Numbered from the stretch's first letter, positions 10,608-20,063 are shown. The stretch is 64,000 nucleotides of DNA from Pseudomonas sp. CCI4.2 (GCF_034350045.1 NZ_CP133781.1:999001-1063000), one strand, 5' to 3'. Translations and numbers: made by a program. The notes: generated by a model not told the origin, from the letters alone.

Positions 10608-12128
10608 TCACTGCCCCGCTTTGTGAAACGCGGCGTCGCGGTCAGCCGAGGCTTTGGTCAATTTCTGTTGTTGGGTTTTCACCCAGTTTTGATCGTCGAT
10701 CAAGCTGGCCTTTTCTGCCGCCAGCATACGCTCGACTTCCAGGCGCTGGGGGCCGCCGAGGCCTTTACTTGAGGCGATCATGTTTTGCGCGGTCAGCGAG
10801 GTGCGGAATTGGGCTTGGGTCAACGGGAACTGGGCGTGTTCGAAGTTAAACGCTTTCAGCGCCTCGCCATATATTCGCTGGACCTCAGAGAACGGAATGT
10901 CCGCAGGTTTCATCTTGTTCAAGCGACCGTAGGTCACCAGATCTGATGCGAAGTGGTGCCCGACTCGGAACGGCACATCGGAATCGCGTTGCAGCATGTC
11001 CGCCAGTTCGGTGGTGGTCGAATAATCGGCATCGACTTCCTCCAATGCACGGGCTTTGTCGATCTGCAGATTGCTCAACAAATCAGCCAGCATCGTGAAG
11101 GACATGGCCGTCTGGTCGAGGGTCTTTTCCACCTGATCCCGCTTGTAGTCAGGCATGCCCGGCGTCACGTTGTGGGCTTCGAGTTGATAGGTCATGGCGC
11201 CGCCCACCACATCACTGGCTTGCAGGCGCAACAGGTTCAGGCCATACGGATTGCGCTTCTGCGGCATGATGCTGCTGGTGCCGGTCAGCTTGCCCTCGGT
11301 GATCATGATCCACGGATAAGGCTGATGGTATTGAGTGTGGATATCCTGAACCAGCAAACCGATGGTCAGCGCTGCACTGCTGGAAATGCCGGTGAGTTCG
11401 ATGCCGGTATCCAGCGCCCCTAGCTGCGCCGCATCGTAGGAATTTTCCACAACGCCGTCGAAACCCAACAGCGCGGCCAATTGCTTACGGTCAATCGGGA
11501 AGCTGGAGGTGCCCAGCGCGCCAGAGCCCAGCGGACTCATGTTCAGTCGGGCGTAGGCCTCTTTGAATCGAGTTGCATCGCGGTCAAATACCGACGTGAA
11601 GCCGAGTAGGTAATGCGCATAGGTAATCGGCTGCGCCTGCACGCCGTTGGTGTACGCCGGCACGATGGTGTCGATATTGTCTTCGGCCAATTTCAGAAAC
11701 TCAGCCTTGGATTTATTCATCTCATCGAGCAGGTTCAGCACACGCTCGCGCTGCATCAGCCGTCGGGTGGTGGACAAAATGTCCTGGCGGCTACGGCCAG
11801 AGTGCATCCGCGACCCATCGGGGCCAGCGATGGCAAGAATCAGCGGCTCATACTTCAAGTAATCGGCGGGACGCTCGGCCCCCGGCTTGTTGCCGTTGAC
11901 GATGACTTGATCGACCGCGGCCACGATCTTCTTACCCAACTCCGGCGGAACAACTTTGGTGTCGATGACCATCACCGTGGAGGCCTTGTTCATCTCGCCC
12001 AGAAAGTAAAAGTTATCGTGCGGTTCTTTTTTGTCAGCCGCCTGGGCGAGTCCCGCTGCCAACATGAGCAAGGGGATCATCGCCAAACGAAACGGCAAGG
12101 TCGGCAATACGCGCTTATTTATTTTCAT
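10608..12128 (-). CDS. Argininosuccinate lyase-like protein with signal peptide
   Basis: 506-aa member of the fumarase/aspartase superfamily, closest to argininosuccinate lyase. It has the substrate-site block MHSGRSRQDILST (compare HTGRSRND in ArgH) and the superfamily signature GTSSIMPQKRNP (near residue 300), containing the flexible loop with the catalytic serine. Unlike cytosolic ArgH, it starts with a clear cleavable signal peptide (MKINKRVLPTLPFRLAMIPL, then LMLAAGLAQA), so it is predicted to act in the periplasm. Argininosuccinate is not known there, so the substrate is open. A frameshifted small secreted-protein gene lies 29 bp upstream on the same strand. Confidence 0.8.
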   Translation of the reverse strand: MKINKRVLPTLPFRLAMIPLLMLAAGLAQAADKKEPHDNFYFLGEMNKASTVMVIDTKVVPPELGKKIVAAVDQVIVNGNKPGAERPADYLKYEPLILAIAGPDGSRMHSGRSRQDILSTTRRLMQRERVLNLLDEMNKSKAEFLKLAEDNIDTIVPAYTNGVQAQPITYAHYLLGFTSVFDRDATRFKEAYARLNMSPLGSGALGTSSFPIDRKQLAALLGFDGVVENSYDAAQLGALDTGIELTGISSSAALTIGLLVQDIHTQYHQPYPWIMITEGKLTGTSSIMPQKRNPYGLNLLRLQASDVVGGAMTYQLEAHNVTPGMPDYKRDQVEKTLDQTAMSFTMLADLLSNLQIDKARALEEVDADYSTTTELADMLQRDSDVPFRVGHHFASDLVTYGRLNKMKPADIPFSEVQRIYGEALKAFNFEHAQFPLTQAQFRTSLTAQNMIASSKGLGGPQRLEVERMLAAEKASLIDDQNWVKTQQQKLTKASADRDAAFHKAGQ

Positions 12129-12157
12129 TATTATTTTCGCTCTGGGTGCACTGGATC

Positions 12158-12540
12158 TTAGTGTTGCGGGAATAACCGTTGCGCGGCGATGTCCGACGCG
12201 TAAATACCGTTGGCGTCATGGGCGACGCCTTGAATCCAGCTGTCTTTAAGCCACAGCGGGACATTCGAACTGGCAGGTGCATCGGATTTAATCAGAAAGT
12301 TCGGCGCCAGCCCTCGATGCTCGCGCTTGGCTGTTTGAGGTCGGCATTGGCATACACCACAAACGGATAAGGGCTGGCTGCGCTACCGATCTCGATGGTT
12401 TGCTCGGCGCTGGCGGCGAAGGCGTTGTTGTGACTGCGCGCCGCGGATGCCGAGCCAACCGCGCCGGTCAATAACGCCGCTGCCAGAACAGTCCTCGCGC
12501 TCAGGGGAGTAAGGGATTTCAAAAAAACTGCCATGGGCAT
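12158..12540 (-). pseudogene. Frameshifted small exported-protein gene upstream of the lyase
   Basis: The ATG at 12540 opens a frame with a signal peptide (LTGAVGSASA) that stops at 12292. The next frame carries on the coding pattern (GLAPNFLIKSDAP through AHDANGIYASDIAAQRLF) to a stop at 12158. Restoring one base in the GGGC run near 12305 would join them into about 127 residues. The result is either a recent one-base deletion or a sequence error. I do not recognise the family. It probably shared a message with the lyase gene. Confidence 0.6.
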
Positions 12541-12686
12541 CGGACCTTCGCGCGCGGGGAAAGAGACTCACCGCAATGTGCCCGGCAGGGGTGATGCTAG
12601 CAGGATGGTTTCATGAAGAAAAATATCTGAAAGCGGGTGTTTCGATACTTCAAAAGTATGGGAATTTGCAGCGGCCAATCCAATGC

Positions 12687-12708
12687 CTTCGCAGGCAAGC
12701 CTGCGAAG
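12687..12708. repeat. Short REP-like palindrome
   Basis: CTTCGCAGGC and its exact complement are separated by AA. This is a typical Pseudomonas intergenic palindrome, here between the frameshifted gene's promoter side and the ssu terminator. Confidence 0.7.
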
Positions 12709-12735
12709 AAATCACCACGACCTAGCTTTTAAATC

Positions 12736-12771
12736 CAAAAAAACCCCGAAGGGCTTTAGCCGTTCGGGGTT
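12736..12771 (-). terminator. Intrinsic terminator of the ssu operon
   Basis: On the minus strand AACCCCGAA pairs with TTCGGGGTT around a 12-base loop and is followed by a run of seven T. It lies 17 bp after the ssuF stop. Confidence 0.85.
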
Positions 12772-12787
12772 ATTAGCCGTGCATAAA

Positions 12788-13003
12788 TCACAGCTTTGCG
12801 ATGGACACCTCGGTGGATTTCACGAAGGCAATTACTTCACTGCCAACGACCAACTCCAGCTCCTTGACCGAGCGGGTGGTAATCACCGAAGTCACTATAC
12901 CGGACGGCGTCTGTACGTCGATTTCCGACAACACTGGGCCTTCGAGAATTTCTTTGATGGTGCCTTTGAACTGGTTACGAACGTTGATCGCTTTGATAGT
13001 CAT
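12788..13003 (-). CDS. ssuF: Molybdopterin-binding (TOBE/Mop) protein SsuF
   Basis: 71-aa single TOBE (Mop) domain: MTIKAINVRNQFKGTIKEI, then VLSEIDVQTPSGIVTSVITT and SVKELELVVGSEVIAFVKST, spanning the whole protein. Such domains bind molybdate or related oxyanions. As the last gene of the sulfonate operon it corresponds to ssuF, which supports aliphatic sulfonate use in P. putida through an unclear role. It is separated from ssuB by 25 bp. Confidence 0.85.
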   Translation of the reverse strand: MTIKAINVRNQFKGTIKEILEGPVLSEIDVQTPSGIVTSVITTRSVKELELVVGSEVIAFVKSTEVSIAKL

Positions 13004-13028
13004 GATGATTTTCCTGTGTGCAGATGGT

Positions 13029-13847
13029 TTATTGAGCCCAGCGCAATTGCGTGGGCAATGGTGAAACAGGTTCGGGTTCAGGCGGTGTGCCAGGTATCAA
13101 CAGCACTCGGTTCAACACTTCAGTTTCCAGCACAGCTTGGCGCTGCGAGCCACGGACCCTGGGGCGCGGCAGCTCTATCAGTAAATCCAGACCGACTTGA
13201 CCGTCTTCGATCAAGATGACGCGATCGGCAATGGCCACGGCTTCGCTGACGTCATGGGTCACCAACAACACGGTGAAGCCATGTTTTTGCCAAAGCCGCT
13301 CAATCAGCTGCTGCATCTCGATTCGGGTCAGTGCGTCCAACGCGCCTAGTGGTTCGTCGAGCAACAACAGGCGAGGTTGATGAATCAATGCGCGGGCCAG
13401 CGCCACACGCTGTTTCTGGCCACCGGACAAGGCTGCCGGCCACTCGTTGGCGCGGTCGGCCAAGCCCACCGCTTCCAACGCTTCCAGGGCTCGTGGCCGC
13501 CAGTTGCCATGCAAACCAAGGCCGACGTTATCGATGACTTTTTTCCACGGCAGCAACCGCGCTTCCTGGAACATCAACCGCGTGTCTTCCAAGGCGTCAC
13601 TGAGCGGTGCCGAGCCTGCCAGCAAGTCGCCGGAGGTCGGTTTATCCAACCCCGCCAACAACCGCAGCAACGTACTTTTGCCACATCCGCTGCGGCCCAC
13701 GACCGCAACAAACTGACCGGCAGGAATATGCAGATCGACGTCTTTGAGCACTTCACGCGGGCCGAAGGTTTTGCGTAATTTGCGCACTGCCAGCGGAATT
13801 CCGCGCAGCAGATTAGGCGGCTGAGGTACTTGCTTGAGACTGCTCAT
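13029..13847 (-). CDS. ssuB: Aliphatic sulfonate ABC transporter ATP-binding protein SsuB
   Basis: 272-aa ATPase that energises sulfonate import. Walker A GRSGCGKS, signature LSGGQKQR, Walker B LLLLDEP and switch LLVTHD are all present. The ATG at 13847 ([14 protein letters not shown]) overlaps the ssuC stop by 4 bp, so translation is coupled; the longer open frame upstream lies inside ssuC and is not used. The arrangement A-C-B-F here lacks the usual ssuD between A and C. Confidence 0.92.
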   Translation of the reverse strand: MSSLKQVPQPPNLLRGIPLAVRKLRKTFGPREVLKDVDLHIPAGQFVAVVGRSGCGKSTLLRLLAGLDKPTSGDLLAGSAPLSDALEDTRLMFQEARLLPWKKVIDNVGLGLHGNWRPRALEALEAVGLADRANEWPAALSGGQKQRVALARALIHQPRLLLLDEPLGALDALTRIEMQQLIERLWQKHGFTVLLVTHDVSEAVAIADRVILIEDGQVGLDLLIELPRPRVRGSQRQAVLETEVLNRVLLIPGTPPEPEPVSPLPTQLRWAQ

Positions 13848-14641
13848 ACCGCACCGCCCTTGGTTGTTTGATAGGCCGGGTGCCAGCGGAGCCAAACACG
13901 CTCCAGACCACGCGCTGCCAGGTCTGCCAACTTGCCAAGCACGGCGTACAAAAGAATCGCCAGCACCACTACGTCGGTTTGTAAGAACTCCCTGGCGTTC
14001 ATTGCCAAGTAACCAATGCCGGAACTGGCGGAGATGGTTTCCGCCACAATCAGTGTCAACCACATGAAACCTAATGCGAAACGCACGCCCACCAAAATCG
14101 AAGGCAGCGCACCCGGCAAAATCACCTGGCGGAACAACGAGAAACCGGACAATCCGTAACTGCGCGCCATCTCGACCAAGGCCGGATCAACATTGCGAAT
14201 GCCGTGATAGGTGTTCAGGTAAATCGGAAACAACGTACCCAGCGCCACCAGAAATATTTTTGCTGACTCGTCAATGCCGAACCACAAAATTACCAGGGGG
14301 ATCAGCGCCAAATGCGGCACGTTACGGATCATCTGCACCGAACTGTCCAGCAACCGTTCGCCCCACTTCGACAAGCCGGTGATAAAGCCCAGCGCCAAAC
14401 CGATGCCGCCACCAATGGCAAAACCGACACCGGCGCGCCAGCCACTAATGGCTAAATGCGTCCATATTTCACCGCTGCGAACCAGTGCCACGCCGGCCGC
14501 GATAACCGCGCTCGGTGCAGGCAAGATGCGGGTGGACAGCCAACCGGCCGACACCGACAGCTGCCACACCGCCAACAGCAAGACCGGAAGTGCCCAAGGC
14601 GCCAGTCTGTGAATGATTTTTTGCGAAGCGCTAAGGCTCAT
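13844..14641 (-). CDS. ssuC: Aliphatic sulfonate ABC transporter permease SsuC
   Basis: 265-aa inner-membrane permease (BPD_transp_1) with about six hydrophobic segments. The EAA loop is seen in [20 protein letters not shown], which docks onto SsuB. The first segment is near residues 13-33 ([20 protein letters not shown]). The start is 27 bp after the ssuA stop, where the monooxygenase gene ssuD would normally lie. Confidence 0.92.
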   Translation of the reverse strand: MSLSASQKIIHRLAPWALPVLLLAVWQLSVSAGWLSTRILPAPSAVIAAGVALVRSGEIWTHLAISGWRAGVGFAIGGGIGLALGFITGLSKWGERLLDSSVQMIRNVPHLALIPLVILWFGIDESAKIFLVALGTLFPIYLNTYHGIRNVDPALVEMARSYGLSGFSLFRQVILPGALPSILVGVRFALGFMWLTLIVAETISASSGIGYLAMNAREFLQTDVVVLAILLYAVLGKLADLAARGLERVWLRWHPAYQTTKGGAV

Positions 14642-14668
14642 GGATTTGTCTCCTCGAAGGCCGTTGAG

Positions 14669-15634
14669 TTACGGGGCCTTGGCCACGTTAGCGGGAGCAG
14701 TCCAAATCACGTCTTTGATGCCCAACGGTTTGGGAATCAACTTGAGCTGATAAAAGGTGTCAGCGATTTTCTGTTGCGCCACGACCACCTCTGGCGTGAT
14801 GAGCTGCGCTCCGTAGCCTTGGCGTTTTACTGAAATACGGGTGATGTCCACTGGCAGACCAAGCAGCGGCGCCACTTGCTGCGTGACGTCTTCAGGATTG
14901 GCTTGGGACCATTCGCCCACCGCCCGAATTTCTTCGACTAGGGCCTTAATCACTTCAGGGTGCTGTTCAGCGTAGGGTTTGGTCGCCAGATAGAACTGGT
15001 GGTTGTCCACGATGCCTTTGCCATCCCGCAGGGTGCGCGCTTGCAACTGTTGCTCAGCGGCGGCTTGGTACGGATCCCATATCACCCAGGCATCAACACT
15101 GCCACGCTCAAAGGCAGCTCGCGCATCGGCGGGCGCCAGGAATATAGTTTGGATATCGGTGTATTTAAGGCCGGCGTCTTCCAGCGCTTTCACCAGCAAG
15201 TAATGAACATTGGAACCTTTGTTAAGAACGACCTTCTTGCCTTTCAAGTCTTTCACCGACGTGATCGGTGAATCCTTGGGTACCAGAATCGCTTCACTGG
15301 TGGGCGCAGGCGGCTCGTATGCGACGTACAACAAATCAGCGCCAGCCGCTTGGGCGAAGACTGGCGGTGTTTCGCCGGTCACGCCGAAATCGATAGAACC
15401 TACATTCAACCCTTCTAGCAATTGCGGACCACCGGGAAACTCGGTCCATTGCACTTGCACGCCCTGTGCGGCGAGACGTTTCTCCAGCGAGCCTTTGGCC
15501 TTAAGCAGCACCAACGTGCCGTACTTCTGATAACCGATGCGCACGCTTTCTGCTTGGGCGGCGGCGATGGTGCCGAAGGTGACAGCCGCAACAACCAGAG
15601 CGACCAGGCTTCGACGCAGAATAGCAGTGCGCAT
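14669..15634 (-). CDS. ssuA: Aliphatic sulfonate-binding periplasmic protein SsuA
   Basis: 321-aa periplasmic binding protein (NMT1/SsuA family). It has a signal peptide ending FGTIAAAQA and the family segments RIGYQKYGTLVLLKAKG, FGVTGETPPVFAQAAG and GKKVVLNKGSNVHYLLV. A GGAG Shine-Dalgarno precedes the ATG. It heads the intact part of the ssu operon. The upstream 200 bp is AT-rich and has no ssuE; the next recognisable sequence is the lsfA-like remnant. Confidence 0.92.
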   Translation of the reverse strand: MRTAILRRSLVALVVAAVTFGTIAAAQAESVRIGYQKYGTLVLLKAKGSLEKRLAAQGVQVQWTEFPGGPQLLEGLNVGSIDFGVTGETPPVFAQAAGADLLYVAYEPPAPTSEAILVPKDSPITSVKDLKGKKVVLNKGSNVHYLLVKALEDAGLKYTDIQTIFLAPADARAAFERGSVDAWVIWDPYQAAAEQQLQARTLRDGKGIVDNHQFYLATKPYAEQHPEVIKALVEEIRAVGEWSQANPEDVTQQVAPLLGLPVDITRISVKRQGYGAQLITPEVVVAQQKIADTFYQLKLIPKPLGIKDVIWTAPANVAKAP

Positions 15635-15815
15635 GGCGCGCTCCTTTGCTGTGAGGATGAGGTTGCACCTGCTTGCCTGTTGTCGGGCGAGTAAGATGGA
15701 CTAGCGATTTCGCTAAGTGGGACAGACCTTAACAGGAGTTTTTTATATCTTTAAATCTCTTTTTTTCATTTGTTTATTCTTAAATTGCATAAGAAAAAAT
15801 CACCAATTTCAGACG

Positions 15816-15841
15816 TAAAAAAGGACCGAATGATCGGTCCT
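15816..15841 (-). terminator. Intrinsic terminator downstream of the lsfA-like remnant
   Basis: On the minus strand AGGACCGA pairs with TCGGTCCT around four bases and is followed by TTTTTT. The gene it served is now broken. Confidence 0.75.
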
Positions 15842-15857
15842 CTTCAACACCCAACCC

Positions 15858-16180
15858 TTAGCGATTAGGTTGTGGAGTCAGGCGCTAATAAGGTGTGACG
15901 CCCATTCGCCGGGTCGCGGCCTAGTAGTTATCGGTCAACTGCAGTGAGTCGATTACTCGCAGAACGTCATGGAAGTTAGGTCCAGTGCTGGCGGGATAAG
16001 TGATGGTCAGTCGAATTTTTTAATCGGGTCGATCACGAACAAAGAACGCACGGTCAGGGTGTGATTGCGTTTGTATGAATCATGTCGTACAGGTCTGAAA
16101 CTTTACGATTGGCGTCCGCCAAGATAGGAAAATGACCAAGGTGTTTGGGGTGCGCTTAACGTAGAACTCAGCGCGTTTAT
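15858..16180 (-). pseudogene. Degraded 1-Cys peroxiredoxin gene (lsfA-like)
   Basis: Reading the minus strand in several frames gives consecutive pieces of the C-terminal half of an LsfA/Prx6-type peroxiredoxin: HFPILADANRKVSDLYDMIH, HTLTVRSLFVIDP, LTITYPASTGPNFHDVLRVI, DSLQLTDNY and the terminal RLTPQPNR before a stop. Stops, a lost segment after TDNY, and frameshifts interrupt it, and the N-terminal half with the peroxidatic Cys is not recognisable. In Pseudomonas lsfA is sulfate-starvation induced and lies beside ssu, which fits this position. Confidence 0.8.
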
Positions 16181-16439
16181 TCTCAGTAACCAAGAGCAAA
16201 CCTAATGAAACTTTCACATATGTCATCAAACCAGCCGTTATTTTTCACACCTGTTTCACCTCCTGTTTACGTATGGTTCGGCATAATTAACGCACAACGT
16301 TGGTGAAGCCGGACTCCTCACCCTGTGCATTACCAATCTGACCGTTGTTCACGTTTCATCCAAAAGATCCATACGACCCAACCTGGCGCGTGTTTCTAGC
16401 GTCGCAGGAGTCGTTCAATGGCGTTCCGACTATGACTTG

Positions 16440-16970
16440 CCCGGCCCTGTACGGCTGTAAGCCTTGCCGATCTCTCAAGATATAAGTCTCGCTTGACTGC
16501 GCTGCTGTGTGTGGGCGTTGTCGCGTGCGCGGGCCTTATTCCGTCCCGCCATCCTTCCGAACTTGGCCAAAGCCGGCTCCGCAAAGCTGGCCGACCTTAA
16601 AGCGCATTGGGTTAAGGGCGACATGATTGTTCTGGTGCGTCACGCTGACATCTTCAGCAGTCCCCTTACCCGAGCAGCTCGAACTTCAGGGTTTATGTTC
16701 AATTACGCCAGTGCTGAACAAAGTTGGCTGTTCGACTGCAGGAAAACCATGTTGACCGACACCCTTAGCCACAAGGTGAGGAATCGCAACTTGGTATTGG
16801 TCTTCCACAGTGAATGTTTCACTGCCCTCGAAAAACTCATGAATTTGCCCGCATCCAAGACCGGTGATTACGGCTATGCGTCGTTTCTAACAGTTAGGGC
16901 TGACGGGGCGCTGCCTAAAGTTGCCGGCATCGTCGACGCAACTGACTGGCAGAAAGTAGTCGGCAAATAA
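16440..16970 (+). pseudogene. Histidine phosphatase family gene, frameshifted and internally deleted
   Basis: The 3' part codes for a histidine phosphatase domain: GDMIVLVRHA (catalytic RH), SSPLTRAARTSGFMFNYASA and LVFHSECFTALEKLMN, ending ATDWQKVVGK. The RHA motif runs straight into the SSPLTRAA block, so roughly 50-60 residues between them are missing. The start is also damaged: a signal-like segment (LCVGVVACAGLIPSRHPS) is in a different frame and shifts near 16555. It resembles the Ais-like periplasmic phosphatases of Pseudomonas. Function is probably lost. Confidence 0.7.
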
Positions 16971-17000
16971 GCACCGTCCAACCCATTCAAATCACCTTTT

Positions 17001-17073
17001 TAGGAGCCAACTTGTAGTGGGTTCAACGAGGTGCGCCTGACAGTCCGTATCGCCAACAAGCTGGGCCCTACAG
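17001..17073. repeat. Degenerate REP-like pair
   Basis: TAGGAGCCAACTTGTAG faces CGCCAACAAGCTGGGCCCTAC. It is a decayed member of the GTAGGAGCCAAC family. Confidence 0.55.
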
Positions 17074-17112
17074 AGACGTGTTTGCTAAAGGGGAATACAA
17101 AATCCCAGGTAT

Positions 17113-17136
17113 AAAAAACCCCGCACAAGGCGGGGC
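17113..17136 (-). terminator. Intrinsic terminator of the OprD-type porin gene
   Basis: On the minus strand CCCCGC/GCGGGG forms a short stem followed by TTTTTT, 19 bp past the stop codon. Confidence 0.8.
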
Positions 17137-17154
17137 TCTTTCAACTCGCTACGA

Positions 17155-18537
17155 TCAAAAGAAAGCGTAGGTGTAGTTGAAGATCAGACGGGTCTGATCG
17201 GTGCTGCGGGTGCTGCCGTTACCGACGGTTGTATCGCCACCAACATGGTAGCTACCGGTCCGCAGGGTGGTACCGAAGCCTTTCAGGTAACCAGTCTGAA
17301 TCACGTAGTCGATACGTGCATCACGTTCCCACTCGGAGAAGGTCCTATTGCTGCTCGCGATGGAGCTCTTGATGTCATCACCCTTCAGGTAGGAGATCGA
17401 AGCTTTCAAGCCTGGAACGCCGATGCGGGAGAAGTCATAAGAATATTGAGCGAACTTGGTTTGCTCACCTGCGCGGATGAAGCTGTTGACGGTGGAGTCA
17501 GTGAACAGATAGAAGCTTGTGCCGCCGTTGTCTTCGCTGTTCAAAGCACCGGCAGTCTTGCCGTCATTGCTAACGCTGCCTTGGTTCAGCAGAACAAAAC
17601 CACCGCTGTCGCTAACACTCTGGTAACCGGCCAGGAACGAACTGCCACCCAACTGGTAAGTGAAGATCGTGCTCCAAGTGTTGTTGTCAACTTCGCCTGC
17701 GTGATCCGCATAGCCGCCGTTGTTGTTGAACGCATAACCAGCGGTGCCGCTGCTGTTTTTACCGTCAGAACGGCTATTGAAGTAGCGCAGGTCAGTCTTG
17801 AACGACTGATCATTACCCAATGGCAGAACATGGACCAAGCCCAAGAAGTCTTGCTTGTAGAAGTCTTCCAGGTTGGCATGGTAGTACTGCAAAGTCAGGT
17901 CTTTAGTGACCTTCCAATCGCCGCCAGCGAAACGGAACTGGTTGCTGTCATTGTACGCACCAGCAACCGACAGGCCGGTGCTGTTGGTCGATGCGCGACC
18001 AGTGGAGTGTTCCAGCTGACCAGCAACCAACGTCACGTTGTCGATGTCTTTTGAGGTGATGATGCCACCGTCAAAGTTTTGCGGCATTGCGCGGCTGTCG
18101 TTCGAGAGCAGAATTGGCAGTTGTGGTGCCAAGGCGCCACCAACGTGCAATTCGGTTTTCGAGTAGCGGAACTTGACGTTAGCGTCGCCGCGAGCCAAGT
18201 CGCTCTGAGCGGTGCCGTCATGCTCACTAGGCCAGAAAGAGTTGCCGGTAGCCGGGTGGTGACCAGCGCCGCCATCAAGGTGCAGACCGTAGAGCATCTG
18301 AGCATCAACACCAACGCCGATAACGCCTTGGGTGAAACCGGAGAGGTAATCAAGCTTCAGAACTTCACCAGTTTCACGCTGGTTGTTCTGAGTAACGGAT
18401 GGCGCATGGTTGTCGTTCTCGTAGTAAAAAGTACGGGAACTGAGATTGAGTTTGCTGTCTTCCAGGAATCCTGCAGCGCCTGCTTGTTGGGCCAATACGC
18501 CAACAGCAATAGCCAGCGCTAAGCTTGACTTGTTCAT
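17155..18537 (-). CDS. OprD family outer-membrane porin
   Basis: 460-aa outer-membrane porin of the OprD family, which takes up small acids, amino acids or peptides. The start at 18537 (MNKSSLALAIAVGVLAQQAG) follows AGAGGAG and gives a standard signal peptide cleaved after GAA; an upstream in-frame ATG is rejected. The mature protein opens with the OprD block FLEDSKLNLSSRTFYYEND and ends on an aromatic residue (IFNYTYAFF), as beta-barrel proteins do. It is intact while both flanks are degraded. The substrate cannot be assigned. Confidence 0.88.
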   Translation of the reverse strand: MNKSSLALAIAVGVLAQQAGAAGFLEDSKLNLSSRTFYYENDNHAPSVTQNNQRETGEVLKLDYLSGFTQGVIGVGVDAQMLYGLHLDGGAGHHPATGNSFWPSEHDGTAQSDLARGDANVKFRYSKTELHVGGALAPQLPILLSNDSRAMPQNFDGGIITSKDIDNVTLVAGQLEHSTGRASTNSTGLSVAGAYNDSNQFRFAGGDWKVTKDLTLQYYHANLEDFYKQDFLGLVHVLPLGNDQSFKTDLRYFNSRSDGKNSSGTAGYAFNNNGGYADHAGEVDNNTWSTIFTYQLGGSSFLAGYQSVSDSGGFVLLNQGSVSNDGKTAGALNSEDNGGTSFYLFTDSTVNSFIRAGEQTKFAQYSYDFSRIGVPGLKASISYLKGDDIKSSIASSNRTFSEWERDARIDYVIQTGYLKGFGTTLRTGSYHVGGDTTVGNGSTRSTDQTRLIFNYTYAFF

Positions 18538-19359
18538 GTTTTGCTCCTCTACGTTTCTAATTCTTGTGTTCCAAGGCTTGGGGATCTGACGCCCCTTCCA
18601 CTCCGGATGTGCGAATAGCACTAAAGTGTGACCATCAAGTCAACACATAACTGTCACATACCGACCTTGGTCTAATGCCACTCCAAATCTTGGATGGAGA
18701 TTAAATAATATTTCATAATTCGAAAAAGAACTGTTTCGTCCTTTTTCAGACGATTATGGAATATCAAACGTCGCCACCCAAACCAATAGCGGTTTTCCAT
18801 CGTAAAATTGTGTTTTTATTCGAAAAATAGAATAAAAACGCAGCTACCTATAACCAAATTGAAAATTCGGTTACGGAAACCGTGACGTGGATCTTATTTG
18901 TGGCCTTCGAGCTGTGTTTCGGCTTTGGGCGCTTATGTGTCATCGCGACCAATTTCTCAAAGTAACGTTACAGTTTGTGTACGCCGTCCAAATTAATTAC
19001 AAAACGTCACGCCAGCATCTTCCTGATGCTAATGCCAAAATGTTACTGATAGGTGATTTTTTAGATCACATCGGCTTTTTTTCCGCCACGTTCGGCAGCG
19101 TGATCTACGAGTTTTTTCATAGGTGCGCGTCACCAGCCACCTTGATGTGTCGGGGTATGAATTTCTCAACGGCTTGCGTTGCTCGAATCGTTGAATATCG
19201 GAAATGTCGATATGAGCGCTGATGCTGCCGACACCGTCCTGGTCTTGCCCAAGCGGCGGGCTCAGCGCTGACTTACTTCGCTCCAATAAATGCGGCAAAC
19301 CACTCATCAAACACCGGACAAATTATTGAGCTGTCTAGATTAATTGTATGAGCGGGCTT
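18538..19359. other. Gene-poor AT-rich stretch between the porin and the tau remnant
   Basis: About 820 bp hold the porin promoter region and no supported gene. Open frames in it lack ribosome sites and family resemblance. Near 19348 a short GAGCGGGCTTGCTCGCGGGC stretch looks like a Pseudomonas REP half. Confidence 0.5.
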
Positions 19360-20012
19360 GCTCGCGGGCCCGGTCGCGCTTGACCGAACCGGTCCCAGCG
19401 GGCCGAACCGGTTCCAAATGAAAGTATAGAATCGCCGGTTTGACGACTGCTGCGCAGCGGTTCGGCCTGCAACTCGCCGGCATACCCCGCGCTCAGCGCG
19501 AGGTCAAAGCCCGCGAGATGCTGGCCCTGGTCTATCTGGCCGACTTTAATTATCGACGGATCTGGCAGCTCTCAGGCGGTCAGCGCCAACGTGTCGGGGC
19601 TGGCCCGCGCACTGCCAGCAGATCCGCGTGTCCTGCTGATAGACGAACCTTTTGGCGCCCTTGATGCGTTTACCCGCGAACACATGCAGAATTGCTGCTG
19701 CAAGTGTGGCCACGCATCGCCCGAGGCATTTTTAATCCGCTGATCGAGTTTTATCGACCATCCCACCACTGGCCTATCTGCCGCTGATTGTTATCTGCTG
19801 CGGCATCGGTGAATTGTCGAAAGTGCTGCTGATTTGGCTTTATGGTCCAGTCAGCCGCGCAGTTTCTGGTCACCGACGTCGTGGTGTTGGGCATTTTGGT
19901 GATCGCCCTGATTGCGTTCGCCATGGAGATGGGCCTGCGCGCGCTGCAACGCAAACGGGTTCCGTGGCATGGCTTGACCCACTCGTGCGCCAATAGCTGC
20001 AAGATCGTCTAA
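19360..20012 (+). pseudogene. Fused remnant of taurine transporter genes tauB and tauC
   Basis: Pieces of TauB appear first: [31 protein letters not shown] (signature) and [16 protein letters not shown], in two frames. They run without tauB's C-terminus into TauC sequence ([28 protein letters not shown]). A second deletion joins this to the TauC C-terminus (GFMVQSAAQFLVTDVVVLGI, then MEMGLRALQRKRVPWHG) and a stop at 20010-20012. At least two internal deletions and several frameshifts are visible. tauA and tauD are absent. Confidence 0.8.
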
Positions 20013-20046
20013 AAATGCATCACTTTGGGATCTCGCACCCTTTTAA

Positions 20047-20063
20047 TGCGCAAATTGTGTGCA
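20047..20063. promoter_or_regulatory. TGC-N11-GCA site, possible NtrC-type enhancer
   Basis: TGCGCAAATTGTGTGCA fits the spaced TGC/GCA dyad of NtrC sites. It lies about 130 bp upstream of a sigma-54 promoter. It is weak on its own and supported by context. Confidence 0.35.

Noticed and set aside
18887..19222. Plus-strand 111-codon frame upstream of the porin
   Set aside because: AT-rich, no ribosome site, composition unlike a protein; lies in a decayed region.
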